This document shows positions 48,255 through 58,327 of a stretch of DNA of 64,000 bases, piece by piece. Source of the DNA: Paracoccaceae bacterium (lineage in GTDB: Bacteria; Pseudomonadota; Alphaproteobacteria; Rhodobacterales; Rhodobacteraceae); NCBI GenBank assembly GCA_002709405.1, contig PAQV01000067.1, positions 1 through 64,000 on the forward strand. The letters are read 5' to 3'. The translations under genes and the position numbers were made by a program. Position 1 is the first letter of the stretch. The number at the start of each line of letters is the position of its first letter. The notes below the pieces were generated by a model. It was not told the origin of the DNA. It ran no database searches and worked only from the letters and a program-made list of their open reading frames with translations.

Positions 48255-50063
48255 ATGGCCGAGACACGGACTGCAGCGGGCGCGCCCGGCAAGACAGAGC
48301 CGCGCGAGAAATCCAAGAAGATCGGCTCGCTGGCCGCGCTCTGGCCTTACCTGCGGCCCTACCGCTCGTTGATGATCAAGGCGCTGCTGGCGCTGGTGCT
48401 GACCGCCACCGTATCGCTGGCCCTGCCGCTGGCCGTGCGCCGGGTGGTCGACAATTTCCGCACCGGCTCGTCTGAAATCCTCGACATGTATTTCCTGGCC
48501 GCCCTGGTGATCGCCGGGCTCATGGCCGTGGGTTCGGGCCTGCGCTATGCGCTGGTCACGCGGCTTGGCGAACGGGTCGTGGCCGACATTCGCAAGGCCG
48601 TCTTCGACCGGGTCATCGGCATGAGCCCCGCCTTCTTCGAAAAGATCATGACCGGAGAGGTGCTCAGCCGGATCACCACCGACACCACGCTGATCCAGTC
48701 GGTGATCGGCTCGTCCATTTCCATCGCCCTGCGCAATGCGCTGATCTTCATCGGCGGGCTGGTGCTGATGATGCTGACCTCGGCCAAGCTGACCGGGCTG
48801 GTGCTGTTGCTGGTGCCCCTGGTCATCGTGCCGATCCTGACGCTGGGCCGTCGCCTGCGCGCGATATCGAAGGAAAACCAGGACTGGATCGCGGCCTCGT
48901 CGGGCAATGCGTCTGAATCCCTGTCGGCCGTCCAGACCGTCCAGGCCTTCACCCACGAGGCCGCCAGCCGGCTGGCCTTCGGCGAGGTGACCGAGACCTC
49001 TTATGACGTGGCCCGCCGCCGCATCCGCACCCGCGCGGCGATGACCGTCATCGTGATCTTCCTGATCTTCTCGGGCATTGTCGGCGTTCTGTGGATCGGG
49101 GCCAACGACGTGCGCGCCGGCCTGATGAGCGAGGGAACGCTGGTCCAGTTCGTGATCTATGCCGTCATGGTGTCGGGCTCTGTCGCCGCTCTGTCCGAGA
49201 TCTGGGGCGAATTGCAGCGCGCCGCCGGGGCGACCGAACGGCTGGTGGAACTTCTGCACCTGGAAGACAGCGTCAAGGACCCTGCCGAACCGGCCGTCCT
49301 GCCTGCCCCGGTGCGCGGCGACATCACCTTCGAGGACATCCACTTCCGCTATCCCTCGCGCCCCGACCGGGCGGCGCTGGACGGCGTCAACCTGACCGTC
49401 AAGGCCGGAGAGACCGTCGCCTTCGTCGGCCCCTCGGGCGCGGGCAAGACCACCATCCTGCAGCTGCTCCTGCGCTTCTACGACCCCGACCAGGGCCGCA
49501 TCACGCTGGACGGCACCGACCTCGCCTCGGTCACCCGCAAGGACTTCCGCAGCCACATGGCCCTGGTCCCCCAGGACCCCACGATCTTCGCCGCCTCTGC
49601 CCGCGACAACATCCGCTTTGGCCGCCCCGAGGCCACCGACGCCGAGGTCGAGGCCGCCGCGAAGGCCGCCGCCGCCCATGACTTCATCGCGGCCCTGCCC
49701 GAGGGCTACGACAGCTATGTCGGCGAACGGGGCGTCATGCTGTCGGGCGGCCAGAAACAGCGCATCGCCATCGCCCGGGCCATCCTGCGCGACGCGCCCG
49801 TCCTGCTGCTGGACGAGGCCACCAGCGCGCTTGACGCCGAAAGCGAGCGCGCCGTGCAGGACGCCGTCGACACCTTGTCCGAAGGCCGCACCATGCTGGT
49901 CATCGCCCACCGCCTGGCCACCGTCAAAAAGGCCGACCGCATCGTCGTCATGGACGACGGCCGCATCGTCGCCCAGGGCGCCCACGACGCCCTTGTCAGC
50001 CAGGGCGGCCTTTACGCCCGCCTGGCCCGCCTGCAATTCACCGATGGCATCGCCGCCGAATAG
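48255..50063 (+). CDS. ABC exporter (fused permease-ATPase, MsbA/lipid A exporter-like)
   Basis: AFVGPSGAGKTTILQLLLRFYDPDQGRITLDGTDLASVTRKDFR...LSGGQKQRIAIARAILRDAPVLLLDEATSALD. Confidence 0.96.
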   Translation: MAETRTAAGAPGKTEPREKSKKIGSLAALWPYLRPYRSLMIKALLALVLTATVSLALPLAVRRVVDNFRTGSSEILDMYFLAALVIAGLMAVGSGLRYALVTRLGERVVADIRKAVFDRVIGMSPAFFEKIMTGEVLSRITTDTTLIQSVIGSSISIALRNALIFIGGLVLMMLTSAKLTGLVLLLVPLVIVPILTLGRRLRAISKENQDWIAASSGNASESLSAVQTVQAFTHEAASRLAFGEVTETSYDVARRRIRTRAAMTVIVIFLIFSGIVGVLWIGANDVRAGLMSEGTLVQFVIYAVMVSGSVAALSEIWGELQRAAGATERLVELLHLEDSVKDPAEPAVLPAPVRGDITFEDIHFRYPSRPDRAALDGVNLTVKAGETVAFVGPSGAGKTTILQLLLRFYDPDQGRITLDGTDLASVTRKDFRSHMALVPQDPTIFAASARDNIRFGRPEATDAEVEAAAKAAAAHDFIAALPEGYDSYVGERGVMLSGGQKQRIAIARAILRDAPVLLLDEATSALDAESERAVQDAVDTLSEGRTMLVIAHRLATVKKADRIVVMDDGRIVAQGAHDALVSQGGLYARLARLQFTDGIAAE

Positions 50064-50222
50064 CGGCTACCCTTACGTCACCCACGCAAATGGCGTCACG
50101 TCAGAACGCCCGACCGTCACGTCAGTTGCCGCGACACTCCCTTGATCGACATATCCAGTGTCATATCCTGTCGCGAAGGGAGACCAGGGGCCGGGGAGGC
50201 CCCGACACGGGAGGAGAACCAG

Positions 50223-52103
50223 ATGGACGTGGCCATTCTTGACCATGGGTGCACCGCAAATACCGACGTGGACTGGGAAAACCAGGACGTCCCCAAGACG
50301 CTTTACGCCCTGCTTGAACGCTCGGCCCGGATGTATCCAGACCACAAGGCCACCAGCTTTCAGCTGACCTCGGGGCCCGGCGACAAGGCCGAAACGCTGA
50401 CCTATGCCCAGCTGCTGGCCCGCGTCTGCCAGGCCGCCAACATGTTCCGCGCCCATGGCATCGGCGAAACCGACGTGGTGGCCTATGTCCTGCCCACCTG
50501 CAACGACACGCTGGTCACCTTCCTGGGCGGCGCCATTGCCGGCATCGTCAACCCGATCAACCCCCTGCTGGAACCCGAACAGATCGGCGCCATCCTGCGG
50601 GAAACCAATTCCACCGTGGTCGTCACGCTCAAGGCCTTCCCCAAGACCGACATCGCCCAGAAGGTGGCCGAGGCCGTCCGCCACGCCCCCTATGTCCGCA
50701 CGGTCATCGAAATCGACCTCAAGAAATACCTCTCGCCCCCGAAATCCTGGCTGATCCCCCTGCTGCGCCCCAAGCTCGACGGGCCGCGCCATGCCGACTA
50801 CCTCGACTTCGAAACCGAAATCGCCCGCCAGCCCAAGACCCTGGCCTTCGCCGACAGCGCCGGGGACCGCACGGCCTTTTACTTTCATACCGGCGGCACA
50901 ACCGGCATGCCCAAGGTCGCCCAGCACCGCTATTCCGGGGCCATCTACAATGGCTGGATCGGCGAGCAGATGCTGTACACCGACACCGACGTGGTGATGT
51001 GCCCACTGCCCCTGTTCCACGTCTTCGCCTGCCACCCGGTGGTCATGGGCGTGATCTCGTCGGGCGCCCACGTGGTCTTTCCCACGCCTGCGGGCTACCG
51101 GGGCGACGGCGTCTTCGACAACTTCTGGAAACTCTGCGAACGCTGGAAGGTCACCTTCATCTTCACCGTGCCCACCGCCATCGCCGCCAAGATGCAGCGG
51201 CCGGTGGATGCCGACCTGTCCACCGTCAAATACGCCTTCTCCGGGTCGGCCCCGCTGCCCGTTGAACTGTTCCGCCGCTTCGAAGAGGCCGCCGGCATCA
51301 ACATCATCGAAGGCTACGGCATGACCGAGGCCACCTGCGTGGTGTCCTGCAACCCGGTCAATGGCGTCAAGAAGATCGGCTCGGTCGGCGTGCCGTTTCC
51401 CTATTCCGAGGTCCGCATCCTGCGCGACACGCCCGATGGCCCGGTGGAATGCGCCACCGACGAGATCGGCGAGATCTGCGTGTCGAACCCCGGGGTGGTG
51501 GCCGGCTCGACCTATATCGAGCAGGACAAGAACCACAAGCTGTTCCACCACGACATCTACCTGCGCACGGGCGACCTGGGCCGGATGGATGCCGACGGCT
51601 ACCTGTGGATCACCGGGCGGGCCAAGGACCTGATCATCCGGGGCGGCCACAACATCGACCCCGCCGAGATCGAGGAAGCCCTGCTGGGCCACGAAGCCGT
51701 GGCCTTTGCCGGGGCCATCGGCCAGCCCGATCCGCGCACCGGCGAAATGCCCTGCGCCTATGTCGAACTGGTGGCCGGGGCCGATGTGACGCCCCAGGCG
51801 CTGCTGGACTATTGCAAGGTCCACGTGCACGAACGGGCCGCCCAGCCCAAGCACATGGTGATCATGGACGAACTGCCCAAGACCGCCGTGGGCAAGATCT
51901 TCAAGCCGGCCCTGCGCAAGGAAGCCATCGCCCGCGTCTACAACGAGGCTCTGGAGGCGGCCGGGCTGACGGCCCGCGTGACCGAGGTCACCGATGACAA
52001 AAAGCGCGGTCTGGTGGCCCTGGTCGAGCGCAACGGGGCCGATGCGGATGCGGTGTCGAAAGTGCTTGATGACTACGTCCGCCCGTGGGACTTCTCCGGC
52101 TGA
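50223..52103 (+). CDS. Acyl-CoA synthetase (AMP-dependent ligase)
   Basis: TAFYFHTGGTTGMPKVAQHRYSGAIYNGW...INIIEGYGMTEATCVVSCNPV...LRTGDLGRMDADGYLWITGRAKDLIIRGGHNIDPAEIEEAL. Confidence 0.97.
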   Translation: MDVAILDHGCTANTDVDWENQDVPKTLYALLERSARMYPDHKATSFQLTSGPGDKAETLTYAQLLARVCQAANMFRAHGIGETDVVAYVLPTCNDTLVTFLGGAIAGIVNPINPLLEPEQIGAILRETNSTVVVTLKAFPKTDIAQKVAEAVRHAPYVRTVIEIDLKKYLSPPKSWLIPLLRPKLDGPRHADYLDFETEIARQPKTLAFADSAGDRTAFYFHTGGTTGMPKVAQHRYSGAIYNGWIGEQMLYTDTDVVMCPLPLFHVFACHPVVMGVISSGAHVVFPTPAGYRGDGVFDNFWKLCERWKVTFIFTVPTAIAAKMQRPVDADLSTVKYAFSGSAPLPVELFRRFEEAAGINIIEGYGMTEATCVVSCNPVNGVKKIGSVGVPFPYSEVRILRDTPDGPVECATDEIGEICVSNPGVVAGSTYIEQDKNHKLFHHDIYLRTGDLGRMDADGYLWITGRAKDLIIRGGHNIDPAEIEEALLGHEAVAFAGAIGQPDPRTGEMPCAYVELVAGADVTPQALLDYCKVHVHERAAQPKHMVIMDELPKTAVGKIFKPALRKEAIARVYNEALEAAGLTARVTEVTDDKKRGLVALVERNGADADAVSKVLDDYVRPWDFSG

Positions 52104-52126
52104 GAGACAACAGAACCGGGACTTTC

Positions 52127-53050
52127 ATGGATTACAAAGAGCTGATCGACGACGACACCTGGGCCTTCATCGCCAAGACGAACAGCTACTATCCCGAAGA
52201 TGCCGTGACCCGGACCATCGCGGACCAGCGCAAGGTCTACGACGAAATGTGCCGGGCCTTCTTCCAGGGCTACCCCGAGGGCATCGGGGTCACCGACATC
52301 ACCGCCGGCGGGGTGCCCTGCCGGCTGTACTCGGCCGGCGATCCGTCGGTCACGGTGGTCTATTTCCACGGCGGCGGGTTCGTGGTGGGCGGGCTCGACA
52401 GCCATGACGATGTCTGCGCCGAGATCTGCCAGCAGACCGGCTACCGGGTGCTGTCGGTCGACTACCGGCTGGCCCCCGAACACAAGCACCCGGCGGCGTT
52501 CGAAGACGCCTGGGCCGCCACCGCCTGGGCGGCAGAGACCTTCCCCGAACCCGTCGTGCTGGCCGGAGACAGCGCCGGGGGCAACCTGGCGGCGGCGGTG
52601 GCCCATCATGCGCGCGGGCGGCTGAAGGACATCCAGGGCCAGGTGCTGATCTATCCCGGTCTGGGCTTCGACCCCGACAGCGGCTCGGCCATCGAACATG
52701 CCAACGCGCCGCTGCTGACGCGGGACGAGCTGCTGTTCTACCGCACCATCCGCACCGAGGGCGAGCCGCCCGAGGGCGACCCGCGTTTTGCGCCCTTGTC
52801 GGATACGGAATTCAAGGGCCTGCCGCCCACGGTGATCTTCACCGCCGATTGCGACCCGATCCGCGACGACGGCCGGCGCTACCGCGACAAGCTGGCTGCG
52901 GCGGGGGTGTCGGTGGAACTGATCAACGAGGAAGGGCTGGTGCACGGCTACCTGCGGGCCCGGACGATGTCCGAACGGGCTCGCCAGAGTTTCGAGCGCA
53001 TCACCCTGGCGATCGAGGCGCTGGGGCAGGGGCTTTGGCCGTATTCCTGA
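52127..53050 (+). CDS. Alpha/beta hydrolase (HSL/esterase family)
   Basis: VVYFHGGGFVVGGLDSHDDVCAEICQQTGYRVLSVDYRLAPEHKHPAAFEDAWAATAW...LAGDSAGGNLAAAVAHHARG. Confidence 0.96.
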   Translation: MDYKELIDDDTWAFIAKTNSYYPEDAVTRTIADQRKVYDEMCRAFFQGYPEGIGVTDITAGGVPCRLYSAGDPSVTVVYFHGGGFVVGGLDSHDDVCAEICQQTGYRVLSVDYRLAPEHKHPAAFEDAWAATAWAAETFPEPVVLAGDSAGGNLAAAVAHHARGRLKDIQGQVLIYPGLGFDPDSGSAIEHANAPLLTRDELLFYRTIRTEGEPPEGDPRFAPLSDTEFKGLPPTVIFTADCDPIRDDGRRYRDKLAAAGVSVELINEEGLVHGYLRARTMSERARQSFERITLAIEALGQGLWPYS

Positions 53051-53064
53051 CGGAGAGGGGGCAA

Positions 53065-53127
53065 GGGGGCGCTGCCCCCGTCCTCCTGCGGAGGACTCCC
53101 CCGGCGTATTTTTGCAAAGATGAAGAG
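53065..53127. repeat. REP-like intergenic element (two hairpins + tail)
   Basis: GGGGGC-GCT-GCCCCC (53065..53079), GTCCTCC-TGC-GGAGGAC (53080..53096), tcccccggcgtatttttgcaaagatgaag; same architecture as reverse-strand element 35925..35988. Confidence 0.8.
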
Positions 53128-53146
53128 GCGGGCGCTGTTTGGGGCG

Positions 53147-53223
53147 GTTCTGAACGAATGGTTAATTCGCGCCTGTAAGTATTTGATTTTGTTGGGGCGG
53201 ACGGGTGTCCCACGCGTGGGACA
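53147..53223 (-). repeat. Copy B of palindrome-tail intergenic element
   Basis: TGTCCCACGCGTGGGACA at 53206..53223; - strand tail AAATCAAATACTTACAGGCGCGAATTAACCATTCGTTC aligns to copy C. Confidence 0.8.
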
Positions 53224-53241
53224 TCCCGCCGTGTTGTTGCG

Positions 53242-54873
53242 TCAGTGCCCGGCGCTTTCCATCTTCCTGTGGGCCAGGACGTCTTCGAGCCAGCCGAGTT
53301 TCATCTCGGGCACCGAGCTGAGCAGCAGGTCGGTATAGTCGTCGAAGGGCGGCGCGAGGACCTCGCTTTTGGGGCCGTAACGGACGACCTTGCCCTGGTA
53401 CATGACCGCGATGCTGTCGGCGATGGCGCGGACCGTGGCCAGGTCGTGGGTGATGAAGAGGTAGGCCACGTTCTGCTTTTTCTGCAGGTCCAGCAGCAGT
53501 TTGAGGATGCCGTCGGCGACCAGCGGATCGAGGGCCGAGGTGACCTCGTCGCAGATGATCAGCTTGGGATCGGCGGCCAGAGCACGCGCGATGCAGACGC
53601 GCTGTTTCTGGCCGCCAGACAGCTCGGCCGGGTAGCGGTCGATGAAGCCCTCGCCCATCTCGATCTGGTCGAGCAGTTCCTGCACCCGGTCGCGTTTCTT
53701 CTTGCCGGTCATGCCGAAGTAGAATTCCAGCGGCCGGCCGATGATCGTGCCCACGGTCTGCCGCGGGTTCATGGCCACGTCGGCCATCTGGTAGATCATC
53801 TGAAGCTCGCGCAGGTCCTCGCGCGAGCGGCCGGCAAGGGCTGGCGACAGGGTGCGGCCGGCAAAGTCGATCGCACCTTCCGAGGGGGGCAGCAGGCCGG
53901 TGATGACCCGGGCCAGGGTCGATTTGCCCGAGCCGCTTTCGCCCACCACGGCCAGGGTCTGGCCCGGCGACAGGGCGACCGAGACATCCTTGAGCACGTC
54001 GAACGCGGTGCCGGCGTAGCGGGCAGTGATGTTGCTGGCGGTCAGCACCGGCTCGGCCGGGGCCTTTTCGGGATGGTCGATCTGGCGCACCGAGACCAGC
54101 GCGCGGGTGTAGTCTTCGCGCGGGGCCGTGATGATCTGTTCGGCGGTGCCGTATTCGACCTTTTCGCCGTGGCGCAGCACCATGATGTGGTCGCTGACCT
54201 GGGCCACGACGGCCAGGTCGTGGGTGATGTAAAGCGCGGCCACGCCGGTGTCGCGGATGGCGTCCTTGATGGCCGCCAGCACGTCGATCTGGGTGGTCAC
54301 GTCCAGCGCGGTCGTCGGTTCATCGAAGACCACCAGATCGGGCTGCGGGCAGAGCGCCATGGCTGTCATCGCCCGTTGCAGCTGACCGCCCGAGACCTGG
54401 TGGGGGTAGCGGTTGCCGAAGGTTTCGGGGTTGGGCAGGCCGAGCTTGGCGAAGAGTTCGACCGCCCGGGCCTCGGCCTCGGGCCTGGAACACCGGCCGT
54501 GCTGGAGGGTGGATTCGGTGACCTGCTCCATCAGCTTGCGGGCCGGGTTAAAGGCCGCGGCGGCGGATTGGGCCACATAGGTGACCTCGGCCCCGCGCAG
54601 GGCGCGCAGGCCCTTCATGCCCCCCTTGAGGACGTCGCGCCCGTTGATCCAGACCTCGCCGCCGGTGATCTCGACCCCGCCGCGGCCGTAGCCCATCGAG
54701 GCCAGGCCGATGGTCGACTTGCCGGCCCCGGATTCACCGATCAGGCCCAGGACTTTGCCCTTTTCCAGTGCGAATGAGACGCCCTTGACGATCTCGATGT
54801 CATGCGGCGCTTCATCCGGAGGATAGACCGTGGCGCCGATTTTCAGGTTCTTCATTTCCAGAAGATCGCTCAT
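53242..54873 (-). CDS. Peptide ABC transporter, fused dual ATPase (DppD-DppF type)
   Basis: Two ATPase cassettes: GLIGESGAGKSTIGLASMGYG / SGGQLQRAMTAMALCPQPDLVVFDEPTTALD and AVVGESGSGKSTLARVITGLL / SGGQKQRVCIARALAADPKLIICDEVTSALD. Confidence 0.96.
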   Translation of the reverse strand: MSDLLEMKNLKIGATVYPPDEAPHDIEIVKGVSFALEKGKVLGLIGESGAGKSTIGLASMGYGRGGVEITGGEVWINGRDVLKGGMKGLRALRGAEVTYVAQSAAAAFNPARKLMEQVTESTLQHGRCSRPEAEARAVELFAKLGLPNPETFGNRYPHQVSGGQLQRAMTAMALCPQPDLVVFDEPTTALDVTTQIDVLAAIKDAIRDTGVAALYITHDLAVVAQVSDHIMVLRHGEKVEYGTAEQIITAPREDYTRALVSVRQIDHPEKAPAEPVLTASNITARYAGTAFDVLKDVSVALSPGQTLAVVGESGSGKSTLARVITGLLPPSEGAIDFAGRTLSPALAGRSREDLRELQMIYQMADVAMNPRQTVGTIIGRPLEFYFGMTGKKKRDRVQELLDQIEMGEGFIDRYPAELSGGQKQRVCIARALAADPKLIICDEVTSALDPLVADGILKLLLDLQKKQNVAYLFITHDLATVRAIADSIAVMYQGKVVRYGPKSEVLAPPFDDYTDLLLSSVPEMKLGWLEDVLAHRKMESAGH

Positions 54874-55682
54874 CCCCGGCCTCCTTTCAGGCTGGTCGTG
54901 CGGTTCAGGATCCAGTCGGCGACCAGGTTGACCGAAATGGCCAGCGTGGCGATGGCCACGGCCGGGTAAAGCGCCGCGCCGATGCCGTAGACGATGCCGT
55001 CGGCATTTTCTTTCACGATGCCGCCCCAATCGGCCTGGGGCGGTTGCACGCCCAGGCCAAGGAAGGACAGGGTCGACACGAAGAGCACCATGAAGATGAA
55101 GCGCAGGCCCATCTCGGCGACCAGGGGCGACAGGGCATTGGGAAGGATCTCGCGGAAGATGATCCAGCGATAGCCTTCGCCCCGCAGCTTGGCGGCTTCG
55201 ACATAGTCCATGACATTGATGTCCACGGCCACGGCGCGGGCCAGGCGGAAGACCCGGGTACTGTCGAGCAGGCCCATAACCAGGATGAGCATCGGCACGG
55301 TCACCGGCATGACAGACAGGACGACGAGGGCGAAGATCAGCGTCGGGATCGACATCAGCAGGTCGATGAAGCGCGACAGAAGCTGGTCCGGCCAGCCGCC
55401 CAGGACGGCCGCGGAAAAGCCGAGAACGGCGCCGGTCGTGAAGGACAGGATGGTGGCAGCCGTGGCAATGAAGATGGTCGTGCGGCCGCCGTAGATCATG
55501 CGGCTAAGCAGGTCACGGCCAATGTTGTCGGTGCCAAGCAGGAACTGTTCCGAAGACGGCTCCCAAACGCCGCCGACGACCTCGGCCATGCCGTAAGGGG
55601 CCAGGAGCGGGGCGAAAATGGCCACGACAAAGTAACAGGTCGTCAGGATCAGACCGATGAGTGCGGCGATGGGTATTCTCAT
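54870..55682 (-). CDS. Peptide ABC transporter permease (DppC-like)
   Basis: FAPLLAPYGMAEVVGGVWEPSSEQFLLGTDNIGRDLLSRMIYGGRTTIFIATAATILSFTTGAVLGFSAAVLGGWPDQLLSRFIDLLMSIPTLIFAL. Confidence 0.96.
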   Translation of the reverse strand: MRIPIAALIGLILTTCYFVVAIFAPLLAPYGMAEVVGGVWEPSSEQFLLGTDNIGRDLLSRMIYGGRTTIFIATAATILSFTTGAVLGFSAAVLGGWPDQLLSRFIDLLMSIPTLIFALVVLSVMPVTVPMLILVMGLLDSTRVFRLARAVAVDINVMDYVEAAKLRGEGYRWIIFREILPNALSPLVAEMGLRFIFMVLFVSTLSFLGLGVQPPQADWGGIVKENADGIVYGIGAALYPAVAIATLAISVNLVADWILNRTTSLKGGRG

Positions 55683-55706
55683 GCCGAACGCTCCCGGTTG
55701 GGGCCG

Positions 55707-55754
55707 AGAATATTCTGCGAATATTCTGGACGGAGAAAATTCGCAGAATTTTCT
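55707..55754. repeat. Two tandem 21-bp hairpins between DppC- and DppB-like genes
   Basis: AGAATATTC-TGC-GAATATTCT (55707..55727) and AGAAAATTC-GCA-GAATTTTCT (55734..55754). Confidence 0.8.
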
Positions 55755-55782
55755 GCAGGGGCGATGCCGAGGTTTCCTGATG

Positions 55783-56742
55783 TCATTTCGGATGCCTCAG
55801 GCGCGGGTTGGCCAGGATCGAGATGACATCTGCCAGCATGTTCAACCCGATATAGACGGCGGCAAAAATCAGTCCGCAGGCCTGGACGACCGGCACGTCG
55901 CGCTTGGACACATGGTCCACCAGGTATTGCCCCATGCCGGGGTAGACAAAGACCACCTCGACCACGACGACACCGACGACCAGGTAGGCCAGGTTCAGCA
56001 TCACAACGTTGACGATCGGCGCGATCGAATTCGGGAAGGCATGTTTCCAGATCACCCGGAACGTCGTCAGCCCCTTCAGCTCGGCCGTTTCGATATAGGC
56101 CGATTGCATCACGTTCAGGATCGCCGCCCGGGTCATGCGCATCATGTGGGCCAGCACCACCAGCGTCAGCACGGCGACGGGCAGGGCGATGGCTTCGAGC
56201 CGGGTGAAGACATCAGCGTCCGCCCGATAGCCGATCGCCGTCGAGGGGAACAGCCGCAATTTCACGCCCAGGAAGAACATCAGCAGGTAGCCGATCAGGA
56301 ATTCCGGCAGCGAGATCGAGGCCAGCGTGACCGCCGAGATCAGCTTGTCCGGCCAGCGGTCGCGGTAGCGCACGGCCAACAGCCCCAGGAACACGGCCAG
56401 GGGCACGGCGATGATCGCCGCCCAGAAGGCCAGGAACAGGGTGTTTCTGAACCGGGATCCGAGGCTCTCGGCAATGTCCTGACCGGAAGTCAGCGCAGTG
56501 CCCAGATCCCCGTGAAGGACGCCGGTCGCCCAATCGATGTAGCGTGTCAGCGGCGGGTCGTTCAGGCCAAGGTCCCGTCTCAGGTTGGCGAGCGCCTCGG
56601 GGGTGGCCGATTGGCCGAGAATGGATTGAGCCACGTCTCCGGGCAGGATGATCGTTCCGACGAAGATCAGGATGGAGACGAGGAACAGCAGCAGCAGGCC
56701 CAGCGAAATTCGCTGGGCCAGAAGTGTCACGATCGGGGACAT
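55783..56742 (-). CDS. Peptide ABC transporter permease (DppB-like)
   Basis: LLLLFLVSILIFVGTIILPGDVAQSILGQSATPEALANLRRDLGLNDPPLTRYIDWATGVLHGDLGTALTSGQDIAE. Confidence 0.96.
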   Translation of the reverse strand: MSPIVTLLAQRISLGLLLLFLVSILIFVGTIILPGDVAQSILGQSATPEALANLRRDLGLNDPPLTRYIDWATGVLHGDLGTALTSGQDIAESLGSRFRNTLFLAFWAAIIAVPLAVFLGLLAVRYRDRWPDKLISAVTLASISLPEFLIGYLLMFFLGVKLRLFPSTAIGYRADADVFTRLEAIALPVAVLTLVVLAHMMRMTRAAILNVMQSAYIETAELKGLTTFRVIWKHAFPNSIAPIVNVVMLNLAYLVVGVVVVEVVFVYPGMGQYLVDHVSKRDVPVVQACGLIFAAVYIGLNMLADVISILANPRLRHPK

Positions 56743-56743
56743 C

Positions 56744-58327
56744 TCAGCCGACGACCCACATTCTGTGCGGTGCGTAGCTGTTCATCAGGGCGTAGCCCGC
56801 CACGCCTTCTTTCCAGCCCGCGACCCGGTCGGACGAGGCATCGAGGAAGTCGTTGAACATCGGGCAGATCAGGCCGCCTTCGTCATGCAGGATCTTGCCC
56901 ATGTCGGCATACATCTGCGTCCGCTTGGCTTCGTCCAGTTCGCCACGTGCGGCCAGCAGCAGCTGGTCGAACTGTTCGTTGTTGAACCGCGTGTCGTTCC
57001 AGTCGGCCGTCGACAGGTAGGCCGTGGTGTACATCTGGTCCTGGGTCGGACGACCGCCCCAGTAGCTGGTGCAGAAGGGCTGGGCGTTCCAGACTTCCGA
57101 CCAGTACCCGTCGTTGGGCTCGCGCTTGATGTCCAGTTGCAGGCCGGCCGTGGCCATCGATTGCTGGAACAGGGCCGCCGCATCCGGCGCCCCGGGGAAC
57201 GAGTTCTCGGACGTCCGCAGCAGGATCGCCCCGTCCACACCGGCCTTGTCCATGTGGAACTTGGCCTTGTCGGGATCGAAGGTGCGCTGCTCCAGTTCCG
57301 TGTAGAACGGGTAGGAGGCGTTGATCGGGGTGTCGTTACCCACCGAGCCATAGCCGAACAGGATCTTTTCGACCATTTCCTCGCGGTTGATCCCGTATTT
57401 CAGGGCCAGCCGGACGTCGTTGTTGTCGAAGGGCGCGGTGTTGCAATGGGCGATGAACACGTAATGGCCCGGGCCCGAGGTCTGGTGCACGTTGATGTTT
57501 GGCGCGCGGGCCACAAGGCCGGCCGTCCGCGGGGGCAAGCGGTCGATCATGTCGACCTGGCCGGACTGCAGGGCGGCCACGCGGGCGGTGTTGTCGTTGA
57601 TGACGATCAGTTCCAGCGTTTCGGCATTGCCCAGGTCACCCCAGTAATTGGGGTTCTTCTCGGCCACGAAACGGACGCCCATGTCCACTTCCTTGAGGAT
57701 GTAGGGGCCGGTGCCGATGCCCGCGGCCGGGTCGTCGACGCCGCCGCCGGGCTGGATGATCAGGTGGTAATCAGCCATCAGGTAGGGCAGGTCGGCCGAC
57801 GGGCTGTCGAGCCCGATGACCACCGTGTCGCCTTCGGCGCGCACGTCGCGGATGGTGCGCATGATGCCCAGGGCGCCCGACTTGGTGTCTTCACCGGAAT
57901 GGCGCATCAGCGATGCGGCGACGTCCTCGGCGGTGACATCCTTGCCGTTGGAAAAGGTCACGCCCGAGCGCAGCTTGAAGGTCCATTCGGTGGCATCCGC
58001 CGAGCTTTCGAAGCTTTCGGCCACCTTGCCCTCGATGCCGCCGTCGTCGGACAGTTCGACCAGGCTTTCACCCCACAGCCGGTTGACCATCAGCGACACC
58101 TGGTTGGCGGCCAGCGCCGGGTCCAGGCTGTCGGTGGTCGCGCCGCCCTGCAGGCCCATGCGGATGGTGCCGCCCTTCTTGGGGCCCTCGGCGCGCACGG
58201 CCTGGGCCAGGAAGGTGTTGGCGGCCGCGGCCGTCAGGCCAAGGGCGGCTGCGCGGCCCAGGAATTCACGACGGCTCATCAGACCGGCGGTCACCCGGCC
58301 GGCATAATAGGACAGTTGATTTTTCAT
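56744..58327 (-). CDS. Peptide ABC transporter substrate-binding protein (SBP_bac_5)
   Basis: RREFLGRAAALGLTAAAANTFLAQAVRAEGPKKGGTIRMGLQGGATTDSLDPALAANQVSLMVNRLWGESLVELSDDGGIEGKVAESFESSADATEWTFKLR. Confidence 0.95.
   Translation of the reverse strand: MKNQLSYYAGRVTAGLMSRREFLGRAAALGLTAAAANTFLAQAVRAEGPKKGGTIRMGLQGGATTDSLDPALAANQVSLMVNRLWGESLVELSDDGGIEGKVAESFESSADATEWTFKLRSGVTFSNGKDVTAEDVAASLMRHSGEDTKSGALGIMRTIRDVRAEGDTVVIGLDSPSADLPYLMADYHLIIQPGGGVDDPAAGIGTGPYILKEVDMGVRFVAEKNPNYWGDLGNAETLELIVINDNTARVAALQSGQVDMIDRLPPRTAGLVARAPNINVHQTSGPGHYVFIAHCNTAPFDNNDVRLALKYGINREEMVEKILFGYGSVGNDTPINASYPFYTELEQRTFDPDKAKFHMDKAGVDGAILLRTSENSFPGAPDAAALFQQSMATAGLQLDIKREPNDGYWSEVWNAQPFCTSYWGGRPTQDQMYTTAYLSTADWNDTRFNNEQFDQLLLAARGELDEAKRTQMYADMGKILHDEGGLICPMFNDFLDASSDRVAGWKEGVAGYALMNSYAPHRMWVVG

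Noticed and set aside
47247-50036. 929-aa - strand ORF
   Set aside because: Antisense to metallophosphoesterase and ABC exporter genes, which have clear motifs; GC-rich shadow ORF.
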